64,000 bases of DNA from an uncultured Alphaproteobacteria bacterium (lineage in GTDB: Bacteria > Pseudomonadota > Alphaproteobacteria > HIMB59 > GCA-002718135): positions 1-64,000 of the forward strand of contig CACGGX010000008.1 in the NCBI GenBank assembly GCA_902572735.1, written 5' to 3'. Below the pieces are notes generated by a model. That model made no database searches, was not told the DNA's origin, and saw nothing but the letters and a program-made list of their open reading frames with translations. Below, piece after piece: positions 20,613-30,436 of the stretch (positions are counted from its first letter, which is position 1; each line of letters starts with the position of its first letter). Both the position numbers and the translations under genes were made by a program.

Positions 20613-21529
20613 CTATAAAAACTCTTTGCAATCTTTCCAGCTAAATTCGCATTATTGATTATTAAAGATACATTAGCATTTAGAGTTTCATTTTTTGATT
20701 GTTCGTTAATTTCTTTTATGAGAAACGGGGTTAATTCTTTTCCACTAATATTATTTCTATCAGCTTTTATTGTTGCATTATTTATCCATTTTTCTACGTC
20801 ATTTTTATTAAGTGCTTTTTCTAATGGAACTTTATTAAATATGAGAATTGATTTTTTATTTCCCATATTTTCATTGAGTTTTAAAAAAGAAGAAATTTCA
20901 TGAATTTCATCAAATTTTTTATCGACTTTATTTTCAGTTTCTTCATACCAAAAACCAGGCATATAATTTGTTTGATAACCAATTCTTGTAATTCCTAAAG
21001 TTTCAAGAAGTTCATTTGTTTTATTTAAATCTAATATAGATTTAGCACCACTACAGATTACAAAATTTGAATTCTCAGAAAGTGCATATAGATCTGCAGA
21101 TACATCATTGGTATTTTCAGCATTTAGATGCACACCACCAATTCCTCCTGTTGCAAAAAATTTTATTTGAAATTTAGAAGCTATAGAAATTGTACTTGCT
21201 ACTGTTGTAGCAGCATTTTCTTTATTAAATATTGATAAATTTATATTGTGGTTTGAAACTTTTTGTACATTTTTCTCTTTTGCTAATATTTGAATATCTT
21301 CTTCCGATAATCCTATTTTAACCTTACCTCGAATTATTCCTATTGTTGCAGCAATTGCACCGTTATCTTCAACAGCCTTTATAGACTCATTTGCGACTTT
21401 AATATTTTCTGGATAGGGCAATCCATGACTAATCAACGTACTTTCTAATGCTACTATTGGTTTTTTTCTATTTATTGCTTCTTGAACTTTTTTACTTATA
21501 TCAAATATTTCATGCATACTATCGTACAA
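20609..21529 (-). CDS. psuG: Pseudouridine-5'-phosphate glycosidase
   Basis: ALESTLISHGLPYPEN, FATGGIGGVH; adjacent PfkB kinase. Confidence 0.92.
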   Translation of the reverse strand: MYDSMHEIFDISKKVQEAINRKKPIVALESTLISHGLPYPENIKVANESIKAVEDNGAIAATIGIIRGKVKIGLSEEDIQILAKEKNVQKVSNHNINLSIFNKENAATTVASTISIASKFQIKFFATGGIGGVHLNAENTNDVSADLYALSENSNFVICSGAKSILDLNKTNELLETLGITRIGYQTNYMPGFWYEETENKVDKKFDEIHEISSFLKLNENMGNKKSILIFNKVPLEKALNKNDVEKWINNATIKADRNNISGKELTPFLIKEINEQSKNETLNANVSLIINNANLAGKIAKSFYS

Positions 21530-22406
21530 TCACTCTCTTAGAAAGATTTTTAATTTTTAAAAAATCACTCTTAGTTTTTAGACTTTTACCACTAGCATAA
21601 TAAGACCCGCATGCTACAGAAGTTTTCAAAATATAATTCATTTTTTCATTTATACTGAACAAATACAGCATCATAGCTGCTAGTGCGTCTCCAGCTCCAT
21701 TTTCGTTTACTACTTTGATTGATGGGGGTTTTATTTTTTTTATAAATTCATTACTTCCAAAGATTACATTATTTTTTGAATTAGTAGTAATTATTTTTAT
21801 TTTTTTATTTTGTTTTAATATTTTTTTTACACCTAATATTATATTTGAAGAATTTGTAAGTTTAAGTAACTCTGCTTTATTTAAGAATATAAAATCAATT
21901 TTATTTATAATTCTTTTAATTTTAATAACTTTATGCACTGATGTTGCGCACACTATAATTTTATTTTTTTTTGATAGTTTATTTATTGATTTTTCCAAAT
22001 AGGTTTTAGAAAAATTTAGATCAAATATTATATTTTTATTCTTGATGTTTGGTATTTTTAAAGATTTATTATTTTCATATTCATCTGTGTTAGCTAATCC
22101 TAATAGAAATTTATTATTTTTATCTGATAAAGCTAAATAGTATCTATCTGCATAATCTTTATTCACTTGATGAACATAGATTTTTTTTGAGATTTTTTTT
22201 CTAATCTCTTCATTGATAGCTAAACTATAAAAGTTTACATCAACAAAATTCGAAAGCAATTCTGCAATATTGTACGCCACTCCACCAATTCTGTTTTTTT
22301 GTGTAATTTGATTAGATCTAAAATTAATAATATTTTTTTTAAGATTTAATAAATAATCGTGATGAATTGCCCCAATACAAACAAAAATGTTTTTAGATTT
22401 CAACAT
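21519..22406 (-). CDS. psuK: PfkB family carbohydrate kinase, probable pseudouridine kinase
   Basis: VVNENGAGDALAAMMLY PfkB signature; overlaps psuG. Confidence 0.8.
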   Translation of the reverse strand: MLKSKNIFVCIGAIHHDYLLNLKKNIINFRSNQITQKNRIGGVAYNIAELLSNFVDVNFYSLAINEEIRKKISKKIYVHQVNKDYADRYYLALSDKNNKFLLGLANTDEYENNKSLKIPNIKNKNIIFDLNFSKTYLEKSINKLSKKNKIIVCATSVHKVIKIKRIINKIDFIFLNKAELLKLTNSSNIILGVKKILKQNKKIKIITTNSKNNVIFGSNEFIKKIKPPSIKVVNENGAGDALAAMMLYLFSINEKMNYILKTSVACGSYYASGKSLKTKSDFLKIKNLSKRVIVR

Positions 22407-22407
22407 T

Positions 22408-25400
22408 ATGAATTATACACATTTTATGTCAGTTTTTGATGTTGATCCACCTATTATTGATAATAAACATTTAATTAAATGGTTAAAGATTAATTTTTCT
22501 TTCTTAAGAAATAAATTACTCAAAATTAAACAACTTGATAGTGAAAGGGATATAAATTTTATTATATTCATAAATAATAAAAAAAAATATGTATTAAAAA
22601 TTTCAAACCCATCAGAAAAAATAAATATATTACAATACCAAGATAGATTAATTAATTATTTACGAAGTGATCTTAGTCTTAAATCTTTTATACCAAAAAT
22701 ACACCATACAAAGATTGTAAAATATTTAGATAAAAAGAATAGAGAATGCTTTGTTAGGATTTTATCTTATATTGAAGGGCGCATGTATGGAGATACTAAA
22801 AGTAACGATAAAATTGAAAATTCTTTGGGTAAGTTACTTGGAAAAGTATCAACTAAGTTGAAAGCATTTAACGATATAGATGCCCATAGAAATTTTATTT
22901 GGGATCCATCAAATATAAAATGGATTAAAAAAGACATTAATATTTTTACTGGTTCAAAAAAATTAATTTTATTAAAATGTTTTTCAGAATATGAAAAATT
23001 TGTAAAAAATAATTTAAATAAATTAAGATATTCAATAACTCATTCAGATCCAAATAATTATAATATTGTTATTAAAGAAAACAATGTTTGTGGTTTACTA
23101 GATTATGGAGATTCTATTTATTCTCCAACTATAAATGATTTAGCTATATGCCTTTCATATGCGTTAATGAATAATGATAATATTTATCTTACACTTAAAA
23201 ATATAATAACAGAGTACAATAAACAGTTTTCTATTAATGAGGATGAAATTAATTCATTAATATCATTATGTAAGTCAAGACTTATGATTACTGTTGTAAT
23301 GGCAAAAAAACAAAGAATTAAATATCCATCAAATCAATATTTAAGCATTAGTGAGAAAGATGCATGGTCTTTATTAGAAAAATTAGACAAAATTCCTATC
23401 AATTTTTTAATATATATTGTTCGCGAAATATGCGGCTTTGATATTATTCACCATCATAATGAAATTATAAATTATATAAATAAATTCAACTTTGGTAATA
23501 TTTTTAAATTTAATTTACTTGATAAAAATAAATCTATCTTAAAATTAAGTTCTGATTCACCTTTATTAAAAGGTAACCCAGATAATAGTTCGCTTAAGAA
23601 AAGAGTAAATAAAATATTTAAAGAAGATAATTCTCGAATAGGTATAGGTTTATACAATGAAAAAAGAAAAGTTTATAAAGGACCTAACTTTATTTCTGCA
23701 TTAAATACGAATGAAAGACGTAATATTCACTTAGGAATTGATATTTTTATTGATCAGGGAACAGATTTATTTGCGCCAATAGATGGTAAAATTATAATTT
23801 TAAGAAATAATAATTTTAAATATGACTATGGCCCCACTCTAGTTTTAGAACATAGTTTTAAAAAATATAAATTTTATACTCTATACGGTCATTTATCTAA
23901 AATAATGTTTCAAAAGCTAAAAATTGGAAAAAAAATTAAGAAAGGTGAATGGATTGGTAAAATTGGTAATTCTATTGAAAATGGAAAATGGTTACCACAT
24001 TTACATTTTCAAATTATTTTAGATTTATTAGGACATGATAAGAATTTTCCAGGAGTAGGTGAAGAATTTTTATTCAATATTTGGAATAAAATTTCACCTG
24101 ATCCAAATTTAATTCTACGAATTCCAAAATCTTTTTATTCTAATAATAATAATTTTAAAGATACTTTAAAGAAAAGAAGAAAAAATATTTCTGATAATTT
24201 ATCAATTTCTTACAAGAAACCTCTTCATATGCTTGAAGCTAAAGATCAGTATTTTTTTGATAGATATGGCAGGAGATACTTAGATTGTGTAAATAATATT
24301 TCCCATGTTGGACATTCAAATTCCTATGTCCATGAAGCTATGATTCAGCAAAATTCAAAACTTAATACTAATACGAGATATCTATACGATACAATTAACG
24401 ATTATAGCGAATTACTTTTAAGTAAGTTTCCAAAGAAGTTAAATAAGATATTTTTCGTATGTACAGGATCTGAAGCTAATGATTTAGCTTATAGAATAGC
24501 CCAAACTTATACTAGTGCAAAAGATGTCTTTGTGATGGACAATGCTTATCATGGGCACACCAATGCTTTAATTGATCTAAGTCCATATAAATTTAATAGT
24601 AAGGGTGGTTCGGGTAAAAAAGATTATGTTCATGTATTAGACATGCCTGATCCCCTAAGAGGTAAGTGGAGATATCAAAATTCAAATTGGATTCAAAAAT
24701 ATATAGATGAAGCTAAAACGGTAATTAGAAATAAAATTAAAGAAACAAAAATTGCATGTTTTTTTACTGAAAGTATACTTGGTTGCGGCGGTCAAGTAAT
24801 TCTTCCAAAAAATTATTTAAAAGAAATATTTTCAGAAATTAGAAGAAACAATGCATTATGTATTGTTGACGAGGTACAAACTGGTTTTGGACGCGTTGGA
24901 AGACATTTTTGGTCATTTGAAGAGCATGATGTCGTTCCTGATATAGTAACCTTGGGTAAACCTATGGGCAATGGTCACCCTATAGCTGCTGTTATAACTA
25001 CAGAAAAAATTGCTTCAACTTTTAATAACGGGATGGAATATTTTAACTCATTCGGTGGTAATCCTGTTTCCTGTGCTATCGGTAAAGCAGTATTAGAGAC
25101 TATTGATAATAATAAATTACAAAAAAATGCTTTGTTAGTTGGTAATTACTTTTTAAAAGAATTAAAAAAAATCCAACTTAAATATAAAAAATATATTAGT
25201 GAAGTTAGAGGTAGGGGGCTTTTTTTAGGAATAGATATTATTCAGAATAGTAATGTGTCTAAACCAAATAAAAAATTAGCTAAACTGCTTATTAATTATA
25301 TGAGAAATCAAGGTATTTTATTGAGCACTGATGGACCTTATGACAATGTTATTAAAATAAAACCACCTCTTGTATTTACAAAATTAGATGTTGATCAGGT

Positions 25401-25437
25401 ATGTAAAAACTTAGAAACTTTCTTTAAAAAATTATAA
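22408..25437 (+). CDS. Fusion protein: APH-type phosphotransferase, M23 peptidase and class III aminotransferase
   Basis: ITHSDPNNYNI kinase motif; M23 ligands HLGID, YGHLS, HLHFQ; aminotransferase motifs CTGSEANDLA, DEVQTGFGRVGRHFWSFE, LGKPMGNGHP. Confidence 0.9.
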   Translation: MNYTHFMSVFDVDPPIIDNKHLIKWLKINFSFLRNKLLKIKQLDSERDINFIIFINNKKKYVLKISNPSEKINILQYQDRLINYLRSDLSLKSFIPKIHHTKIVKYLDKKNRECFVRILSYIEGRMYGDTKSNDKIENSLGKLLGKVSTKLKAFNDIDAHRNFIWDPSNIKWIKKDINIFTGSKKLILLKCFSEYEKFVKNNLNKLRYSITHSDPNNYNIVIKENNVCGLLDYGDSIYSPTINDLAICLSYALMNNDNIYLTLKNIITEYNKQFSINEDEINSLISLCKSRLMITVVMAKKQRIKYPSNQYLSISEKDAWSLLEKLDKIPINFLIYIVREICGFDIIHHHNEIINYINKFNFGNIFKFNLLDKNKSILKLSSDSPLLKGNPDNSSLKKRVNKIFKEDNSRIGIGLYNEKRKVYKGPNFISALNTNERRNIHLGIDIFIDQGTDLFAPIDGKIIILRNNNFKYDYGPTLVLEHSFKKYKFYTLYGHLSKIMFQKLKIGKKIKKGEWIGKIGNSIENGKWLPHLHFQIILDLLGHDKNFPGVGEEFLFNIWNKISPDPNLILRIPKSFYSNNNNFKDTLKKRRKNISDNLSISYKKPLHMLEAKDQYFFDRYGRRYLDCVNNISHVGHSNSYVHEAMIQQNSKLNTNTRYLYDTINDYSELLLSKFPKKLNKIFFVCTGSEANDLAYRIAQTYTSAKDVFVMDNAYHGHTNALIDLSPYKFNSKGGSGKKDYVHVLDMPDPLRGKWRYQNSNWIQKYIDEAKTVIRNKIKETKIACFFTESILGCGGQVILPKNYLKEIFSEIRRNNALCIVDEVQTGFGRVGRHFWSFEEHDVVPDIVTLGKPMGNGHPIAAVITTEKIASTFNNGMEYFNSFGGNPVSCAIGKAVLETIDNNKLQKNALLVGNYFLKELKKIQLKYKKYISEVRGRGLFLGIDIIQNSNVSKPNKKLAKLLINYMRNQGILLSTDGPYDNVIKIKPPLVFTKLDVDQVCKNLETFFKKL

Positions 25438-26023
25438 AATATATTCCATAACTAATCATTAAAAGACCAATGGTTAGATCAATCCAAAACCAAGTTTTAT
25501 TTGAATAAATATATTTTGACAAAAACTTTGACATATATCCTAAAGAAAAGAAAAACAAAAAACTAGCTGAAATTGCTCCAACGCCAAATGAAAATTGATC
25601 ATTAAAATTTGTTGATAATGATCCCAGCAAAATAATTGTATCTAGATAAACATGAGGATTTGCGTATGTAATAAGGAATAAGGTAATTAATACTTTTCCG
25701 TATTCGTTAATTATATTTAATTTTTTATTAATATCTTTAATTTGATTTAACTTTATAACTTTATTTAATCCATAAAATATAAGCCAAATTCCACCTAATA
25801 CTTTTATTATTCCTATGATACTTGGATTAATTTGAACAATATAATTAGATAGATATATTCCAATTACAATTAGTAAACTGTCAGATAGACCGCAAAATAA
25901 AGTAACTGTAAAAACATAAGATTTTTTAAGCCCTTGTTGAATTACAAATAAATTTTGTGGTCCTATGGCTATAATTAATGTTCCTCCAATTATTAATCCT
26001 TGGATAAAATCATAAATATACAT
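25424..26023 (-). CDS. LysE/ArgO family amino-acid exporter
   Basis: IAIGPQNLFVIQQGL motif and multi-TM. Confidence 0.88.
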   Translation of the reverse strand: MYIYDFIQGLIIGGTLIIAIGPQNLFVIQQGLKKSYVFTVTLFCGLSDSLLIVIGIYLSNYIVQINPSIIGIIKVLGGIWLIFYGLNKVIKLNQIKDINKKLNIINEYGKVLITLFLITYANPHVYLDTIILLGSLSTNFNDQFSFGVGAISASFLFFFSLGYMSKFLSKYIYSNKTWFWIDLTIGLLMISYGIYFIIF

Positions 26024-26058
26024 ATTGCCTTAAATTATAATTACACTATTTTAAAATC

Positions 26059-26517
26059 ATGCACAAAATTATATTGTTTAGTTTGTTTATTTTATTATCA
26101 AAAAGTGTTTATGGAGAAATGATAAAACCAGACCCTTCAATTGGTCCCAAAGAAGTTATTTTAATTCAATTAAAAGCACTACAAAAAAATAATTCACCTT
26201 TTGACGACGCCGGTATTGAACAAACTTGGGAATTTGCACATCCAAATAATAGAATGTACACAGGTCCTCTAGACAATTTTATTAGGATGATTAAAAATCC
26301 ATCCTACTCAATGATGATTGATCACTTAGAACACAATATAATTCCAGTTCAGGAACAAGAAAAAAGTTCATATTACTTTGTAGAGCTCACAGATAGTAAT
26401 GGAAAAAAATTTGGTTTCGAATGGACAGTAGAAAAAGTAGAGCAAAACGGTGAGTTTAAAGATTGTTGGATGACCGTAGGTGTTTCTAGACCAATGCCTT
26501 TATCGCAAGCATCATAG
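26059..26517 (+). CDS. DUF4864-like secreted protein
   Basis: Signal peptide; QLKALQKNNSPFDDAGIEQTWEFAHPNNR. Confidence 0.65.
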   Translation: MHKIILFSLFILLSKSVYGEMIKPDPSIGPKEVILIQLKALQKNNSPFDDAGIEQTWEFAHPNNRMYTGPLDNFIRMIKNPSYSMMIDHLEHNIIPVQEQEKSSYYFVELTDSNGKKFGFEWTVEKVEQNGEFKDCWMTVGVSRPMPLSQAS

Positions 26518-27173
26518 TGTGCGGAAGATTCACAAGTACTGAAGATAAAGAAAAAATTATAAAACTTTTTCCTAACTCTGAAGTTTTAAATTACTCACAT
26601 AAGTCTTACAATATATCACCGTCTAATATTGTTAATATTATTTATGAAAACAATCATAAACTTTTAATAGATACTTTTATTTGGAGTTATAGTTTTTTTA
26701 GTAAACAAAATAATGTTACTCAATTTGTTATTAATGCAAGAATTGAAACGATTAATGATAAATATTTATTCAAAGAATCATTTACTAAAAGAAAATGTCT
26801 TATTATTGCAAATGGATACTATGAATGGAAAAATATAAATAATCAAAAACAACCATATTTAATATCAATTCCTAGAAATGAATTATTGTTTTTTGGTGGA
26901 ATTTGGAGGGAAGAAATAAGAGATAAAAAAAAAATGAATGTTGTCTGTATCATTACTAAGGAAGCAAATGAAAACCTTTCCCATATACATAATAGAATGC
27001 CTCTTATTATGTCTCATAATGAGGGTCTTGATTTTCTTAATGATAATGAAAATGAATTTCTACATAAAAACAAAAGTATTATCGAGGATGATTTAGACTT
27101 TTATCCAGTATCAAAAATTGTAAATAATCCAAAAAATAATGATGAAAATTGCCTTAAGGAAATATCTTTATAA
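26517..27173 (+). CDS. SOS response-associated peptidase (SRAP/YedK family)
   Basis: GTG start; MCGRFTS N-terminus with catalytic Cys2, INARIET, ANGYYEWK, HNRMPLIM. Confidence 0.95.
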   Translation: MCGRFTSTEDKEKIIKLFPNSEVLNYSHKSYNISPSNIVNIIYENNHKLLIDTFIWSYSFFSKQNNVTQFVINARIETINDKYLFKESFTKRKCLIIANGYYEWKNINNQKQPYLISIPRNELLFFGGIWREEIRDKKKMNVVCIITKEANENLSHIHNRMPLIMSHNEGLDFLNDNENEFLHKNKSIIEDDLDFYPVSKIVNNPKNNDENCLKEISL

Positions 27174-27230
27174 TATTTAAATTTTTTTATCGCTTTTATA
27201 ATATTAATCAAATATATAATTTTTTTTTAA

Positions 27231-28169
27231 ATGAGCCATTTATTTTATAAACCTGCTAAATCTAGATTACACAGAAGTGAATTGGCAGTTCCTGGCTCTA
27301 ATCCAAAGATGTTTGAAAAAGCATTAAAATCAAATGCCGATTATATTTTCTTAGACCTAGAAGATGCAGTATCCCCAAATGATAAAATTGATGCAAGAAA
27401 AAATGTTATTAATGCAATAAAAGAATTTAATTGGAGAGAAGAAGGTAAAACAATCTCTATAAGAATTAACGGCTTGGATACACATTATATGTATCGTGAT
27501 GTGATTGAAATTATAGAAGAGGTAGGTAATAGGGTTGATACATTATTAATTCCAAAAGTAGGCTCATCATCTGATGTATATATGGTCGATTGTTTGCTTA
27601 ATCAAATTGAGCAAAATAAAAAATTTGAAAATAGAATAGGTTTAGAATGTTTAATTGAAACAGCACTAGGAATGTCCAATATTCAATCAATTGCAACATC
27701 AAGTTCAAGACTTGAAGCATTACATTTTGGAGTTGCAGATTATGCAGCAAGTATGCGCGCAAGAACCGTTGTTATAGGGGGGCTAAATCCTGATTACCCT
27801 GGAGATCAATGGCATCATGGTTTATCAACATTAGTAATGACTTGTAGATCATATGGCTTAAGAGCAATAGACGGACCTTTTGGTGATTTTAATGACAAAG
27901 AAGGATATCTTGATGCAGCAAAAAGAGCTGCAGCAATTGGTTTTGAGGGTAAATGGGCAATACATCCATCACAAATAGATCTTGCTAATGAAGTTTTTTC
28001 TCCACCTAAAGAAGAAATAGATAAAGCAAAAAAAATATTATTTGAATTAGAAAAAGCAGCTGCTGAAGGAAAGGGTGCTGCTCAGCTTGATGGAAGAATG
28101 ATCGACGCTGCATCTGCAAGAATGGCTGAAAATATTGTAAATATAAATAAATTAATTGATAGCAAGTAA
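27231..28169 (+). CDS. HpcH/HpaI family CoA lyase, probable malyl-CoA lyase
   Basis: RSELAVPGSNPKMFEKAL, DYIFLDLEDAVSPNDK, GKWAIHPSQIDLAN; followed by mtkAB-like genes. Confidence 0.85.
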   Translation: MSHLFYKPAKSRLHRSELAVPGSNPKMFEKALKSNADYIFLDLEDAVSPNDKIDARKNVINAIKEFNWREEGKTISIRINGLDTHYMYRDVIEIIEEVGNRVDTLLIPKVGSSSDVYMVDCLLNQIEQNKKFENRIGLECLIETALGMSNIQSIATSSSRLEALHFGVADYAASMRARTVVIGGLNPDYPGDQWHHGLSTLVMTCRSYGLRAIDGPFGDFNDKEGYLDAAKRAAAIGFEGKWAIHPSQIDLANEVFSPPKEEIDKAKKILFELEKAAAEGKGAAQLDGRMIDAASARMAENIVNINKLIDSK

Positions 28170-29329
28170 TGGATATACACGAATATCAAGCAAAAAAAAT
28201 ATTGTCTGATTTTGGTGTTAAAATTCCGACTGGTGGTATTGTTTATAGTCCAGAAAATGCAGAAAATAAAGCAAGAGAAATTGGTGGTTCAAAATGGGTT
28301 GTAAAAGCGCAAGTTCACTCAGGTGCTAGAGGTAAAGCGGGAGGAATTATAATATGTAATTCTCCGTTAGAAGTTGCTGATGCAACTGATAAATTGTTAG
28401 GTAAAAAATTAATTACAAACCAAACTGGTCCAGAGGGTAAGATAATAAATAGAATTTATATTGAAGAAGCAACTGATATCAAACACGAATTATATTTAGG
28501 TTTAGTGTTTGATAGATCTTCAGAAAGTATAATGGTTGTAGCCTCAACAGAAGGTGGAATGAGTGTCGAAGAAATTTCAAAAGAAAAACCTGAAACAATT
28601 ATACGATCTAAAATAGAAGTAGCAGTTGGTATTCAACAATTTCAAGCAAGAGAAATAGCTTTTGGTTTAGGAATTGAATCCAAATTGATCTCAAGAGCAG
28701 CAAATACAATTATTGGTTGTTATAAAGCTTTTAGTGAGCTTGATGCAACAATGGTTGAAGTTAACCCATTAGTTGTATCACACCAAGATGAAATACTAGC
28801 ATTAGATTGTAAAATGAGTTTTGATAATAATGCAATGTTTAGAAGAGATGAAATTGCAGAACTTAGAGATAAAACACAAGAAAATTCAAATGAAGTTTAT
28901 GCTTCTGACAGAGGAATGAATTATGTAAGCTTAGATGGGAATATTGGTAATATTATTAATGGTGCAGGCTTAGCAATGGCTTCAATGGATATGATCAAAC
29001 TTGCTGGTGGTCAACCTGCAAATTTTTTAGATGTTGGCGGAGGTGCAACACCTGAAAAAATAGTTAAAGCTTTTAAATTAATCTCTATGGACAAAAAAGT
29101 TAAGGTTATATTAGTTAATATATTTGCAGGGATTAACAGATGTGATTGGGTTGCAGAAGGAATTGTTCAAGCTTTATCAAAAATTGAAATTAAACATCCT
29201 TTAGTTATACGTTTAGCTGGAACTAACGTCGAAAAGGGAAACGAAATACTTAAAAAAAGTAATATAAATTACATTGAAGCATCAACTTTAGAAGATGCTG
29301 CAAATAAAGCAGTGAAGGCTCTTGGATAA
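28169..29329 (+). CDS. mtkA: Malate-CoA ligase beta subunit (MtkA-like; SucC family)
   Basis: MDIHEYQAKKILSDFGV, VKAQVHSGARGKAGG, FAGINRCDWVAEGI resembles methylotroph MtkA; adjacent lyase. Confidence 0.82.
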   Translation: MDIHEYQAKKILSDFGVKIPTGGIVYSPENAENKAREIGGSKWVVKAQVHSGARGKAGGIIICNSPLEVADATDKLLGKKLITNQTGPEGKIINRIYIEEATDIKHELYLGLVFDRSSESIMVVASTEGGMSVEEISKEKPETIIRSKIEVAVGIQQFQAREIAFGLGIESKLISRAANTIIGCYKAFSELDATMVEVNPLVVSHQDEILALDCKMSFDNNAMFRRDEIAELRDKTQENSNEVYASDRGMNYVSLDGNIGNIINGAGLAMASMDMIKLAGGQPANFLDVGGGATPEKIVKAFKLISMDKKVKVILVNIFAGINRCDWVAEGIVQALSKIEIKHPLVIRLAGTNVEKGNEILKKSNINYIEASTLEDAANKAVKALG

Positions 29330-29331
29330 TC

Positions 29332-30228
29332 ATGTCTATAATCATTCACAAAAATACAAAGATTTTAGTCCAAGGCTTCACAGGAAAAATTGGAAGTTTT
29401 CATGCTGAAGAAATGATTAAGTATGGTTCTAACGTTGTTGGCGGGGTAACACCTGGTAAGGGTGGTATGACTCATTTAAATCTTCCTGTTTTTAATACTG
29501 TTAAAGAAGCTGTAGATCAAACTGGAGCATCAACATCAATTTTATTTGTCCCACCAGCCTTTGCAGCAGACTCAGCAATGGAAGCTGCTGATGCAGGTAT
29601 TAAAACGTGTGTGGCTATTACTGACGGTATTCCTTCTCATGATATGGTTAAAATAAAAAGATACATGAGAAGATATCCAAAAGATAAAAAAATGGGATTA
29701 GTAGGTCCGAATTGTGCAGGAATAATTAGCCCTGGTAAATCTATGTTAGGTATTATGCCTGGCCACATTTACAAAGAAGGTAAAATAGGAATAGTTAGTA
29801 GATCTGGCACTTTGGGATATGAAGCTGCACAACAACTTAAAGATTTGGAAATTGGTGTTTCAACAAGTGTAGGTATAGGAGGCGATCCAATAAATGGAAG
29901 TTCTTTTAGAGATATAATTGAAAAGTTTGAAAATGATGATGAAACTATTGCAGTTTTAATGATAGGTGAAATAGGTGGTCCACAAGAAGTTGAAGCTGGA
30001 CAATTTGCTAAAGAAAATATGAGTAAACCGGTCATTGCGTATATAGCAGGACTAACTGCACCAAAAGGTCGTGTGATGGGGCATGCTGGCGCAATTGTTT
30101 CTGCTTATGGTGAAAGTGCAATAGAAAAAGTAGAACTTCTTAAAGAGTGTGGGGTTACAATTTCCAAAAATCCTTCTGTAATGGGTGAAACTGTTAAAAA
30201 AGTATTAGTAGAAAATAATTTGAATTAA
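29332..30228 (+). CDS. mtkB: Malate-CoA ligase alpha subunit (MtkB-like; SucD family)
   Basis: KILVQGFTGKIGSFHAEEM, GGVTPGKGG, SRSGTLGYEA, MGHAGAIVS. Confidence 0.82.
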   Translation: MSIIIHKNTKILVQGFTGKIGSFHAEEMIKYGSNVVGGVTPGKGGMTHLNLPVFNTVKEAVDQTGASTSILFVPPAFAADSAMEAADAGIKTCVAITDGIPSHDMVKIKRYMRRYPKDKKMGLVGPNCAGIISPGKSMLGIMPGHIYKEGKIGIVSRSGTLGYEAAQQLKDLEIGVSTSVGIGGDPINGSSFRDIIEKFENDDETIAVLMIGEIGGPQEVEAGQFAKENMSKPVIAYIAGLTAPKGRVMGHAGAIVSAYGESAIEKVELLKECGVTISKNPSVMGETVKKVLVENNLN

Positions 30229-30243
30229 TATAATTAAAAAATA

Positions 30244-30381
30244 ATGAAATTTTTATATAAAAATGAATTCTGGATGTTAATATTTTCTCTAGGTGTTCTT
30301 TATTGGTTATTTAATCCATCAGTCTTAACAACCTTAGTTATGATTGTGCCATTACTATTGGCTGTTTCTTCCCGTAAATAA
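30244..30381 (+). CDS. Very small hypothetical membrane protein (45 aa)
   Basis: ORF MKFLYKNEFWMLIFSLGVLYWLFNPSVLTTLVMIVPLLLAVSSRK in an otherwise empty gap; not in the supplied track. Confidence 0.4.
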   Translation: MKFLYKNEFWMLIFSLGVLYWLFNPSVLTTLVMIVPLLLAVSSRK

Positions 30382-30436
30382 AGTTAAGTTTTATACTTAC
30401 TGATGCATGAACGTTTATCGTATTTATAGTTAAAAA

